The notes under the pieces were generated by a model, which had not been told where the DNA came from, ran no database searches, and worked only from the letters and a program-made list of their open reading frames with translations. A program made the translations under genes and the position numbers. Of a stretch of 64,000 bases of DNA, positions 47,807 to 58,302 are shown one piece after another. The stretch comes from Rheum nobile. Its lineage: Eukaryota > Streptophyta > Magnoliopsida > Caryophyllales > Polygonaceae. The stretch covers positions 3,224,001 through 3,288,000 of the forward strand of contig WOAB01000127.1 of NCBI GenBank assembly GCA_027886185.1, written 5' to 3'. Within the stretch, counting starts at the first letter, position 1, and each line of letters begins with the position of its first letter.

Positions 47807-47955
47807 CCACACGTAACGTGTGGCGTAAACCCACATGTAACGCGTGAAGGCGCTTCACACGTAACGTGTGGAGGTTCGTCACACGTTACGTGTGGGGATT
47901 GAACGGGTCACTTCCCATGCGTAACGTGGGAAGCAACTTCCCACGTTACGCGCGA
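47807..47955. repeat. Palindrome array 5 (6 copies)
   Basis: Centres 47815, 47839, 47863, 47887, 47923 and 47947. Spacing is 24, 24, 24, 36 and 24 bp, so the one exception is one and a half periods. Abuts the right TIR, mirroring array 1 on the left. Confidence 0.9.
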
Positions 47956-48004
47956 GCCTATGCGCCAAATGGCAAAAATGTCTATGCGCCGAATAGTAGA
48001 GGCC
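47953..48004 (-). repeat. Right terminal inverted repeat of the PMD-MULE
   Basis: Reverse complement of the left TIR with a handful of mismatches; ends GTAGAGGCC before a T-tract. Confidence 0.75.
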
Positions 48005-49996
48005 TTTTTTTATTACTTTTTCCTTCATGTACTTTCTAATTCTCAAGTGTAGGAAGTCACCGAAAAGAAGAATCGGGTGGTGGCAACCGACAAACATTTT
48101 TCATGGTGGCAACCGAAAATAAGAAAGACTTTAGTATGTGTATAGATTGTGTGAAATGGGAGAAATACAATTTTCATTAATACTTATATTTTAATTATTT
48201 TAATTGTGTGAAATGGGAAAAAGAAAACTCAATCACACGCAAAAGATTGCTTTGGAAAAAAATTCCCATAAAGAAAGTGTATTGTAACTTATTATGTTTA
48301 CATTTCATTTAAACTTCTACGTTAAAATTGTTAATCTGATGATTTACATTAATACTTATATTTAATTCTAAAAAGTTGTTTTACCAAAATCGAGTTCTAT
48401 GTGTACGCAAGTTCTCATTATTTTGTGGTCATATCATGTATTTATGCACTAATTGAATTGTCCAAGAGTGATTTGCAGACATCACAAATTGGATAAAAAA
48501 ATATAATAACAATATGAAAGAAAAGTAAAATCTTAAATTAGAAAAATTAAATTTAGTTAAATAATGATTTATAAAATCATAAATAAAAATTGTTTTACAT
48601 ATATTCTATTCACTGATAAAGAATATAATAATAGGTACATTGCAATTAGTTTGGACCCACATGGTATAAAATTATACTTTTCATAAATTATAAAGTGAAG
48701 GAATGCATGAAAATATAATATAATTATAATTAAGGTAGGTAGTATATTGAAAAAAAAAACAAAAGTATTTGGCTTAAGTAAATATGAAAAATCAAGAATG
48801 ATAAGATGGTAAATGACAAAAATATTATCCTTATGTGTCATAACTAACTGAGTGACACGTAAGAAAAACTTTTGACATTTGTAATAGTATATAGGTGGTA
48901 TAATATATAGGGTATTTGTTCTCCAGCTATTAGTTATTGCCTTTAATAAATTTGATTGAAATTAAGAGTTTTGATTTTAAACTTAATTGACGATTATAAG
49001 TTTAAGAAGATCTAGTTAGAAGTATACGACAATATGTAAAAGTTAATAAGCTCCTTTCTTTCAAAAAGAAAACTTCTAATAACAATATTTTAAAAGGACT
49101 TGTAATAACAAAGTTGAAATAAGAAATCTGATTTTTCAATATATCGTATAACAAATTTCTGAAATATTGTCATCCGGTTAGATTTCTACAATCGTGTACA
49201 AAAATCAAAAAAATAAAATAACCGGTTTTTTCGTTTGATAACCCTCATATATGACTTAATTTAGAAGGTATATCAAACTTTACTATATTTCACACAATAA
49301 TCCTAAAGTTTGTGTAAAATTCAAAGAGTACCCAAATTGTTAATATCAACCTAACACCCTTCACTTTATACAAAAAGGTTTGGGTACCGTGCGATATACA
49401 AACCTCAGGGTGTAAAATTCACGGAGTGAAATAACCCTAAAATCTGATTTTTTAATATATCGTATAACGAAGGGCAACCGTCGACCCCCAGTGTCACCGA
49501 CTTCAACGATGTTAGACGAAGAACAAATGAAGATATTCTTTGCGGACGCTATAGACGAAGAACCTAGGAAGAATATCGCATTTCCTTTTTTATCAATTTT
49601 CTTTTCTTGTAGAGTTAACGGTGTTAGGTTGATATTAACGATTTGGGTACCGTGCGATATACAAAGCTCGGGGTTACAATATGAAATATACTAAAGGTTA
49701 TCCGACAAAAAAAACTGTAAAATAATCACACAACCATAGACTATTATCTCTTAATTTAAAATAATAAAATAAAATTATATTTGGAATTTTTGTATAGATC
49801 CCAAAATTTTAAAATAAAGCTTAACACTTTTGCAATATTATATATATAGCGATTTGCTCTACTCTATCTTCATCGACCCTCTATGCAAAGTGACTCTATT
49901 TTGATGTACTTGGCATCATAATCCTTCAATTTACTTTCATTACTCTTTCTTCTTGTTTAAACTTATGATTTTTTTGCTCTTGTACTTAATGTTATA
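48005..49996. other. AT-rich spacer with small direct repeats
   Basis: No gene seen. ATCTGATTTTTCAATATATC near 49124 recurs near 49441. GGGTACCGTGCGATATACAAA at 49382 recurs at 49645, next to inverted pieces of a TTAGGTTGATATTAAC sequence. This looks like a small decayed element. Confidence 0.4.
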
Positions 49997-50681
49997 TGTT
50001 GGGATTTTAGATACGTAAAGCGGAATTTCAGGAAACGATTTCCTAACATCTAACCAAGGATCACATGCATAAACCAAATAGATCATAGATAAGAAGAATC
50101 AAATATCCTTTGATGCGTGTTTCAACCTGCTGGAATGGAGAGAATAAAGCATCACGTGTGACTCCTCTATTTGGTCCATCGAGCTCGGATCTGGATCGCC
50201 TGGGACTCGGTTGCTAGAGCGAGGAACGAAGGCGAACGAGGGAGAGAGAGCAAGAGATGTGTACAACAGCCTTGGGTTGTTCTTAAGTTAGGGTTTCTCT
50301 TAGCAAGCCCTCCTTTTATAATACCAGGTGTAGATATCTTATTTCCTAAATAAGTATATCTTTTATTATTAATAATAACACTTTATTATTAACAAGCCTT
50401 ATCTCCCAAGTTATATCTTATATAACTTTATATCATATACTTTATATAATATGTCTCCCAATAAACTGATCCAGTCCAAACTCTAAGGGTGTGACCTCGT
50501 AGGACCCGATAATAATAGTAATAGACTTTATGACATACTTTATAACATATAGTCTATAAATCATAGTTGGCTTCTAGCAAAGCACTATGATTACCTAAAA
50601 TCACCGGATTAAATATCTCCATGAACGGTCCCACTTCATAATCAGTAATTGCACCTTTGATTAACGGACACAATTCCTTCA
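49997..50681 (-). repeat. 3' LTR of copia element 1
   Basis: 685 bp, TG...CA bounded (plus strand TGTTGGGATTTTAG ... AATTCCTTCA). On the minus strand it follows a polypurine tract ACAAGTGGGAGAT at 50694-50682, the common Ty1/copia arrangement. A TATA-like TATTATAAAAGG lies at ~50325-50311 (minus). No matching 5' copy is in the window. Confidence 0.75.
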
Positions 50682-53600
50682 ATCTCCCACTTGTCCTTAA
50701 AACAAGTGTGCAATGTTAAAATTCCTTTGTCGCAAAGTGTCTTATCTGACTATATGATGAAACTCATCTTTACCATCAAATACGTTTCTTGAACTCTTGA
50801 GATCAAACTGTCAGTACGGATGATTACTAATAATCCATCCGAGCATGGCCATGCGTTTTCACAGTTCTCTCTCTTCAAGTGGCCGAGACACCAATCATTT
50901 CCAAATGTATCGTAGTATACACAGAATAGGAGGACATATTCAATCTTGTACGACTACAGCTCCCACTCAACTTTTGGCAATCCCAATCACTGCCTTTATA
51001 ACTGCCTATTACAGTCAGCGTTTGACAGCGTCAAAGACATACCAGCAGTTAAATGATAACTATATCATACTCATGTCTAAGGAACTCACTAATCATGAAT
51101 AATCCTAGAACTCCGCAGTAAAGTCCCGAGGAGTCCTAAGATTGGTCTGTCCGATATGTATCGGTATACACATCTATGTAATCGATTAGACATCTCCATG
51201 TCCCTATAACACATGAAACCCGGTGTTATCAATTAATCTCACATATGATCTTTTGATTAAGTCATTTGTATCCAAGTTAACAACTTAGACCATGGACTTC
51301 TAACAATTTTATAATTTCAGTTCACTTAATGGGGTTTCATTCACCAAAACAGTTTTGATGAGCCCATTTGATAACTATTAAATTGTTTGGATACTTTATC
51401 TAATCCCAAGAAATGATTAAATAATAATATGAAATTCATATATATAAGTCAAGCATAAATGTCTGTAATAACAATAAACAAGGTTTGTCATAAAACAAAC
51501 AATGTCTCAAAAGAACTCTCTAATCTGTCTGAGTCCCTTGGCCCGAGTGTGACTGTCATGCTTGGGCCTAGACATGGGCTTGGTCAAAGGAACTGCAATG
51601 TTGTCGTCTGTGTGCACCTTGCACATCCTCACATCACCTCTATCAACGATTTGTCTGATCAAGTGATACTTCCGCAGAACGTGTCTGGACTTGGAGCTAG
51701 AGCTAGGTTCCTTGGCTTGAGCAATGGCGCCATTGTTGTCACAATAGACGTCAATAGCTCTAGAAGTGCTAGGAACGACACCGAGCTCAGCTATGAACTG
51801 CCTAATCTAGACAGCCTCCTTAGCTGCTTCACCAGCAGCAATGTATTCTGCTTCCATTGTAGAATCTGCTACTGTCCCTTGCTTCGAGCTCTTCCAGCTG
51901 ACGGCTCCTCCATTCAGAATGAAGACGTATCCAGACTGAGATTCAAAATCATCTAGGTCTGTCTGGAAACTCGCATCAGTATAGCCCTTGACGACCAACT
52001 CGTCATCACCTCCAAATATCAAGAGATCATCCCTAGTCCTTCGTAAGTATTACATGAGGTTCTTGGCTGCACACCAATGTGCATCACCCGAGTTTGATTG
52101 GTACCTGCTACACATGCTCAAAGCAAATGCAACATCCGGGCGAGTACAAGTCATTGCATACATGATGGATCCTATGGCTGAGGCATAGGGAATCCTGCTC
52201 ATCCTCTCAGTCTCACCAGGTGTCTTAGGACACTGGCTCTTGCTGAGATGTAAGACATGCTGCATAGGCAAGAACCCTTTCTTGGAGTTCATCATATTGA
52301 ATCTCTCAAGGACTTTATCCACATAAGTTCCCTGACTCAGACCAATAAGTCTCTTAGATCTATCTCTATAGATCTTAATGCCTAATATGTACTCAGTCTC
52401 TCCCAAGTCCTTCATTGAGAAATTCTTCTTAAGCCACTCCTTAATTGTCTCAAGCATATGAATGTCATTCCCAATGAGCAATATGTCATCCACATACAGA
52501 ACTAGAAAGGCCACTTTGCTCCCACTAAACTTCTTGTAGACACAGGGTTCTTCTTCGTATCTGATGAAGTCAAACTTTTTGACCACTTCATCAAAACGAA
52601 GATTCCAACTCCTGGATGCTTGCTTAAGTCCATAAATGGACTTCTTAAGCTTGCATATTCTCCTAGGGTATTCTGGATCCTCAAAACCTTCTGGTTGCAT
52701 CATGTATACATCCTCTTCTAAATACCCATTTAGAAAAGCGGTCTTGACATCCATTTGCCAAATCTCATAATCATGATAAGCGGCAATCGCTAGGAGTATC
52801 CTAATGGACCTGATCATAACGATCGGTGCGAACGTTTCATTATAGTCAGTACCATGAACCTGTCTAAATCCTTTGGCAACTAGTCTTGCCTTATAGATAG
52901 AAACGTTTTCATCATTGTCTGTCTTGATCTTAAAGACCCATTTGCATCCAATGGGTTTTACCCCATCAGGCAAATCCATCAAGTCCCATACTTGATTTTC
53001 AGACATGGAGTCCATTTTGGATTTCATGGCTTCCAGCCATTTCTCAAAGTCGGGGTCCGCCATTGCTTGCTTATAGGTCACAGGCTCACCGTTCTCTAAA
53101 AGTAGAACGTCAATGCTAGCAGTCAAGACGTAATCTTCATAACGTCTAGGTTGCTGCCTTAGCCTTTCTGATCTCCAATGTGGTCCAACAATAGGAGAGA
53201 CTTCAGCTGCTGGGTTGACTACATCTGTATACGGGACCTCAGGTGCTTCATCAACTTGAGGAATTGCATCTTGGATCTGGACGGTTTCCCTTTGAGAAGA
53301 TACGCCTCCAAAGTCAAGTTCCTCAGTGACATCGTCTATGTCCTCATGTTGTTGGGTTTGTTGCTCAGCTTGAATCTCATCAAGCTGAACATTTCTCCCA
53401 CTTGGCTTCTTGGAAAAGAAATCTTTTTCCAAAAAGACACTATCCCGAGCAACAAACACTTTGTTCTCAACGGGATTGTAGAAATAATATCCCCTTGTTT
53501 CCTTGGGATAACCTATAAAGAAGCATTTGTCTGACTTGGGTGCTAGCTTATCAGATAGTAAACGCTTTACATAAGCCTTGCATCCCCAGACCTTCAAAAA

Positions 53601-54947
53601 TGACAAGCTAGGAACTTTTCCATACCATATCTCATGTGGTGTATTGTCAACTGATCGTGATGGGGTCCTGTTTAGTGTGAACGCAGCAGTGATGAGGGCA
53701 TATCCCCAAAAAGATGTAGGAAGATCAGCAAAACTCATCATTGAGCAGACCATGTCTAACAATGTCCTGTTCCTCCTCTCAGATACGCCATTCAACTGTG
53801 GCGTGCCTGGTGGAGTCAGTTGTGTCAAAATGCCACAACTCCTCAAGTGATGGTCGAATTCTTGGCTCAGATATTCGCCCCCTCGATCTGATCGGAGTGC
53901 CTTTATCTTCTTGTCAGTCTGTGTCTCAACTTCATTTTGGAATTCTTTGAACTTTTCAAAAGACTCAGATTTATGCTTCATTAAGTAGATATACCCATAT
54001 CTACTAAAATCATCAGTAAATGTAATGAAATATCGGTAGCCTCTCCTAGCTTCTGTGCTCATAGGTCCACATACATCGGTATGTATGAGAGCTAAGAGCT
54101 CAATAGTCCTCTCACTCGTACCAGTGAAAGGTGACCTTGTTATCTTGCCCATCAGATATGACTCGCACGTTTCAAATGATTCTAAATCAAATGACTTTAG
54201 GATACCAACTGCTTGGAGTTCCTTTATGCGTTTGATGCTGATGTGACCCAAGCGACAATGCCATAGATTGGCCTCACTTATGTCATTCGACTTTTGCTTC
54301 TTTGTATCAACGTTATGAATTTCAGATTTGAGATCCAGTATGTATAGTCCACTACTACTCACATAGGCTCGAGCATAGAACATGTCATTCTTATAAATGG
54401 AAAAATAATCCTTAATGACAAATTCATAACCCTCATGGTGCAAAACTGAAATTGAAATCAAATTCTTAGTAATAGAAGGAACAAAATAACAATTATAAAG
54501 TTCTAAAACTAAGCCAGAAGGTAGAGGTAGACTATAATCTCCAATGACAAGTGCAACAACCCTTGCTCCATTTCCAACGCGGAGATCTATTTCACCCTTC
54601 TGCAACCGTCTCCTATTTCTTAGTCCTTGCACATTCAAAATAATGTGAGAACCACATCCTGAATCTAATATCCAAGAATGAGATTTGGTTGATAAGATTT
54701 CAGTAACGTAAATACCTGAAGTGGGGACTGTTCCCCTCTTCTTTTCTTTCAGGTTTTTGTGACTTACCTTATCCTCATCAGATGAGGTGACAGTCAACTC
54801 TGGGATGAGGGTTTCAAGGACATCCTCTCGTCCCTCAGACCTGAGACTGATTCTCATATGTCTTTCCCAATCAAGAAAATGTGTGTCGTTCAACTTGTTT
54901 TTCTCAACAATTGAGCATAGAGTGAATTTTAGGTGTTCAGAAGACAT
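50682..54947 (-). mobile_element. Ty1/copia element 1, internal region
   Basis: Internal part of a minus-strand copia element, from the polypurine tract to the start of gag. The leader continues to the right (see 54948-57366), but no second LTR or TGGTATCAGAGC-type primer site was found there. Confidence 0.8.
51507..54947 (-). pseudogene. Ty1/copia polyprotein, two stop codons, most of gag deleted
   Basis: Starts MSSEHLKFTL; only ~80 residues of gag remain and there is no CCHC knuckle. Protease: SHSWILDSGCGSH (~54670). Integrase: HHCC finger LWHCRLGH...CESYLMGK, where the second Cys of the usual CxxC is Tyr. Catalytic residues lie in HTDVCGPM, KALRSDRGGEY and NGVSERRNRT. Reverse transcriptase: IWQMDVKTAFLNG, SIYGLKQASRSWN, VLYVDDILLIGND (~52490). 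RNase H: CTRPDVAFAL, then after a TAA (~52048) YTDASFQTD and GGAVSWKSSKQ, then a TAG (~51806, after EAV) and CDNNGAIAQAKEP, ending near TGA 51509-51507. It is a single frame throughout, so only two stops and the gag loss separate it from a full-length protein. The order PR-INT-RT-RH defines copia. Confidence 0.9.
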
Positions 54948-57366
54948 AGTAACTATAAAACGGAATAAAAACATGCAGATAAGTTATGCTTGACATGCAA
55001 AAACTTAAAATTTAGACAAGTTATAAATAGTAAGTTATTGCCCATTCTACTCAATTATCTTTTCCCTTGTGAATTAAATGATTCCAAGATCCTATCGTAG
55101 ATGAAACTCGAGCGTACTAAGGCACTTCCCCAAGTCTCATGTAATCAAGATAAGTAAACCCGTTATTAATTATAACACCTTATAATTCTTGGTTGATGGC
55201 CACATCTTATGTAAGACTCATTCTTATGCCTCAAGATCCAAAATTGAGCCTTTTGGTCTCTTGTTGAGTGTAACCATACCAAGGCGCATGCCCCTATTAG
55301 ACATACCCGCACTATCCCAAGGTCAAGGAAGGACACCTCGCTAGGGCGAAAACTATCCAACGAATTCCAAGGGCCTCATGGTTATGATATGGAAAGACAT
55401 TATCTCAATATTCTGTTAAGGGACTTAAGCATGGAATGGTTGTTTATTTACTAGTGAACAAAATAGCATAAACAAACAAGCAAGCATGCAAAGTGAGAAA
55501 TAATAAAGCATTCAAGTAATGCAATAATTAAATGTGATCCTAATATGGCCCCTAAAAACCAAAATTAAAGATCTAATCTTCATGGCTCTTGTTACTCTTA
55601 GATCTCCATCCTTAGTACCCTCCATGGATCTCCATCCTTTGGTCTTCTTAGGATCTTCTTCTTCTTGTCTTACATATAATTGGAATAAATACTCTTGCAT
55701 AAATTTAAATTACAAAAATACATAACGATACGCAGATCGTATACAAGAAAAACATAACGATACGCAGATCGTATTTATCTATCCTATTGTGGGCCATACT
55801 AGTCACCTCATATAAGCAATAATATCATAATATCATAAAACATGCATGCAATAATAATATCAAATATTATCAATAATATTAATCTAATTAATTACATTAA
55901 CTAATTTAATTAAAAAACATATCAAATTAAATAAATCATCTCATGACATAAATAATTTAATATCAAATTGTCTTGATTCAAATTAAGTGGAAAATTGATA
56001 TATAGGCTAATTTGCATGATTAAAATTTTGTTTTTTTAATTGATTGGATTAGTAAGGTTGAAGAACTTTATGACCAAATATGCATGTAAAATTGATCTAC
56101 CCATACTTGATTCATGTGATTTAATTATGCAAGAGATATGATTTTTGGCATGTTTAAATCATTAGATGAAGATTTTGATTTTCCTAAGATGGATCAATTA
56201 CCCAAATTTTTTTTTGTTAAATTCTGAATTTTATGGAATTGTTCCATAACCAACGAGGCCGACTATATACAATCAATGGAAGAAGAGCTTCCGACATTTG
56301 ATTTGCTCTCGCCGGCATGGTTGTACGTAGAGGTCTCCGTCAATGGCGGCAGAGAAAGCTTCTGCAGCAGCTCCTCTTCTTCTTCTAGGAAGTGAGGATT
56401 CCGGTTCGGGTGCGCACCCGGCTCATGGTGATGAGCCCAGATGGGGCGACCCACGGACGGCAGGCGTAGACCGATCCCGAATCATGGGGATGAGCCAGCG
56501 GACCACGGTTCTGCACTGTGCAGAACCGTGGCAGCCTGTGCACGGTACGCTCTGGCGCGCATGGGCTGGGTTGACCGGACCGCGGCTGGGTGCACCGGGT
56601 ACGCGCGTTTCTGCGGTGGCCAGCCATGGTTCGTGAGGTGCAGACCGCACGGTTCGGTGGAGTCGGCCCGCAAGGGGATGTTGGGTTCGGTGGGCTGGAG
56701 TTGGTCCGGGTTGGACTCGGGCGCGACTCGGTCCGGATGGGTAGATTTGGCGTTTTAATTTCCTAAATTATAAGATAAATCTTATTTATTTAATTGGATA
56801 ATATTTGATATCATCTAAATTATATATTTTCCTAAAAGTTGTTAGTATAGATTCCCACTAGATTTAGATAAGGATATTTGATATCTTATCTTGTTTATGT
56901 ATATCTTATCCAATAATGCATTTTAATAATTAATTATGATTAATTATATATATTATTTTTAATTTAAATTAAGAATTTGATGTTACGAACTATGATATTA
57001 TGGACACGCAAATTACAACCCCCATAGTATTTAATTTGTGGAATCATGAATAGAAGACAATGTTTCTCATGAAACTATCAGGTTACCTTGATTACAAGGT
57101 AGCTAGGATTTTTATAGTATGAAATGAATATTTCTGCTATATTGCATAATTTTTTATATGTCATTCATGATGATATTCCATAGCATATATTAGTGTTTTC
57201 TCCGTCATTATAAACATTTCTATTCCTATATATGTACGCTTGCCTCTTGATGCTTTTCCATATATCTCTTTGGTGGAGAAGTGCTTGAAAGACTAACTTG
57301 AGATATCTCTACTATAAATCGCTTTGGAGTAAAAGAAACGATTTATTTTCTCTTTATGTCTATTTA
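54948..57366. other. Leader-like region of copia 1 with a GC-rich block
   Basis: 54948-55760 looks like a retrotransposon leader (duplicated AACGATACGCAGATCGTAT near 55724 and 55757). 55760-56250 is AT-rich. 56380-56755 is strikingly GC-rich and contains a 29-bp perfect palindrome. Several frames are open there on both strands but none shows a family motif. 56760-57366 is AT-rich again. Possibly part of a diverged 5' LTR; not proven. Confidence 0.35.
56503..56531. repeat. 29-bp perfect palindrome
   Basis: CCACGGTTCTGCAC, a single T, then the exact reverse complement. Lies in the GC-rich block. Confidence 0.85.
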
Positions 57367-58200
57367 TGTTGTAAATCTCAGTAAACAGATCTGACCGATC
57401 CAAACCACAATTACACGATTTGCAAGTCGAAATACAACTAAAGAATCGTAAAGCAGCAAGGACACAGGATATGTTTACGCAGTTCGGCAAAGCCTACTCT
57501 GCGGAGTCTCAGCGGGGAGACTCACTCCAAGCATGCACTAATTTCCAGAGGTTTAGCAAGGTTACAAACCAAGAGACAAGAACGGCAAAACACACAGAGA
57601 ACCAGGAAAGCAAGAGACAAAAACAAAGAGACGAAGAAGGAAGACGAGTGAAAGGGATTCAGCCCCCAATCAGGCTGAGAAGCTTCGAGATAGAATCTTC
57701 TGCGAACTCGCCACTGCAAACGCCAGGAAACACCGCCGGAACTGGACAACCACCTTGGAAGCCACCGCGAGCGAGGCGATCTCCTCTCTTCTCTCTCTTT
57801 CTCTCTGTGAATGGAAACGGCTCAGGGAAGAACTGAAACCCTAGCTCTTGCCATAAGGGCTTATAAAGCTAGGTCAAGGGAGAGCTGCAAGACGCAATGC
57901 AACGTTTCACTTAAATGGCCACGTATCAGACGTGGAGCAAAGTTGGGCTAGGCTCACCGATTTGGGCCTCTCCTCATTTAGGCCCAATCAGAGGTAAGAA
58001 AGACAAACCCGAGTGCAAGCCTTCCAACCGGCTAAGCCGGGGTTGCTCACTGAACCCGATTCAGTCTTGTAGTGTGTTGAGCCCGATTCACTTGCCTCGA
58101 ACCCGGTTCACCTGCTGTTCTACCCGGTTCTGAGTTTCTCTTGGTTCGATCTACCATTTGCTATTTACATAGATACAAACTATAGATTACAACATTTACA
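57367..58200 (-). repeat. 3' LTR of copia element 2
   Basis: 834 bp, plus strand TGTTGTAAATCTCAG ... ACAACATTTACA. On the minus strand it follows a purine-rich AGATTAAGAGGGCAT at 58215-58201. A TATA-like GCTTTATAAGCCC lies on the minus strand near 57870. The 5' LTR would lie right of the window. Confidence 0.7.
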
Positions 58201-58302
58201 AATGCCCTCTTAATCTAAGTTTGTCAAATCTAATTCCCTGGAAACTTCGTGCATACTCTTCTGGGTGAGTGACCCCTTTCATCATGGACTCAAAGCCACA
58301 TC

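Larger units (their letters stand above)
40153..48004. mobile_element. 7.85-kb Mutator-like element with GRF, transposase and PMD genes
   Basis: Inverted terminal repeats of about 50 bp: left TTACTTTTCGACGCATAGGC then ATTTTTGCCGTTTAGCGCATAGGCTC; reversed right CTACTATTCGGCGCATAGAC then ATTTTTGCCATTTGGCGCATAGGCTC. Both flanks carry TTTTTTTA, which may be the target duplication, but its low complexity makes this weak. Inside are a GRF zinc-finger gene (minus), a MULE transposase pseudogene (plus) and a plant-mobile-domain pseudogene (minus, tail to tail with the transposase). Five arrays of a 17-bp palindrome with 24-bp period sit next to both TIRs, between the GRF and transposase genes, in transposase intron 1, and upstream of the PMD gene. 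PMD genes are known to travel with MULEs and some gypsy elements. Confidence 0.8.

Noticed and set aside
40203..47955. Phased palindromes as a CRISPR-like array
   Set aside because: Repeats are 17 bp with 7-bp spacers in a plant transposon, with no cas genes; the structure is a palindromic binding-site type array.
56385..56758. Overlapping GC-rich frames as genes
   Set aside because: Open on both strands only because stop codons are rare in GC-rich DNA; no motif, no splice structure.
54948..57366. A 5' LTR of copia element 1
   Set aside because: No stretch matches the 3' LTR at 49997-50681 by eye, and no TGGTATCAGAGC-type primer site is present.
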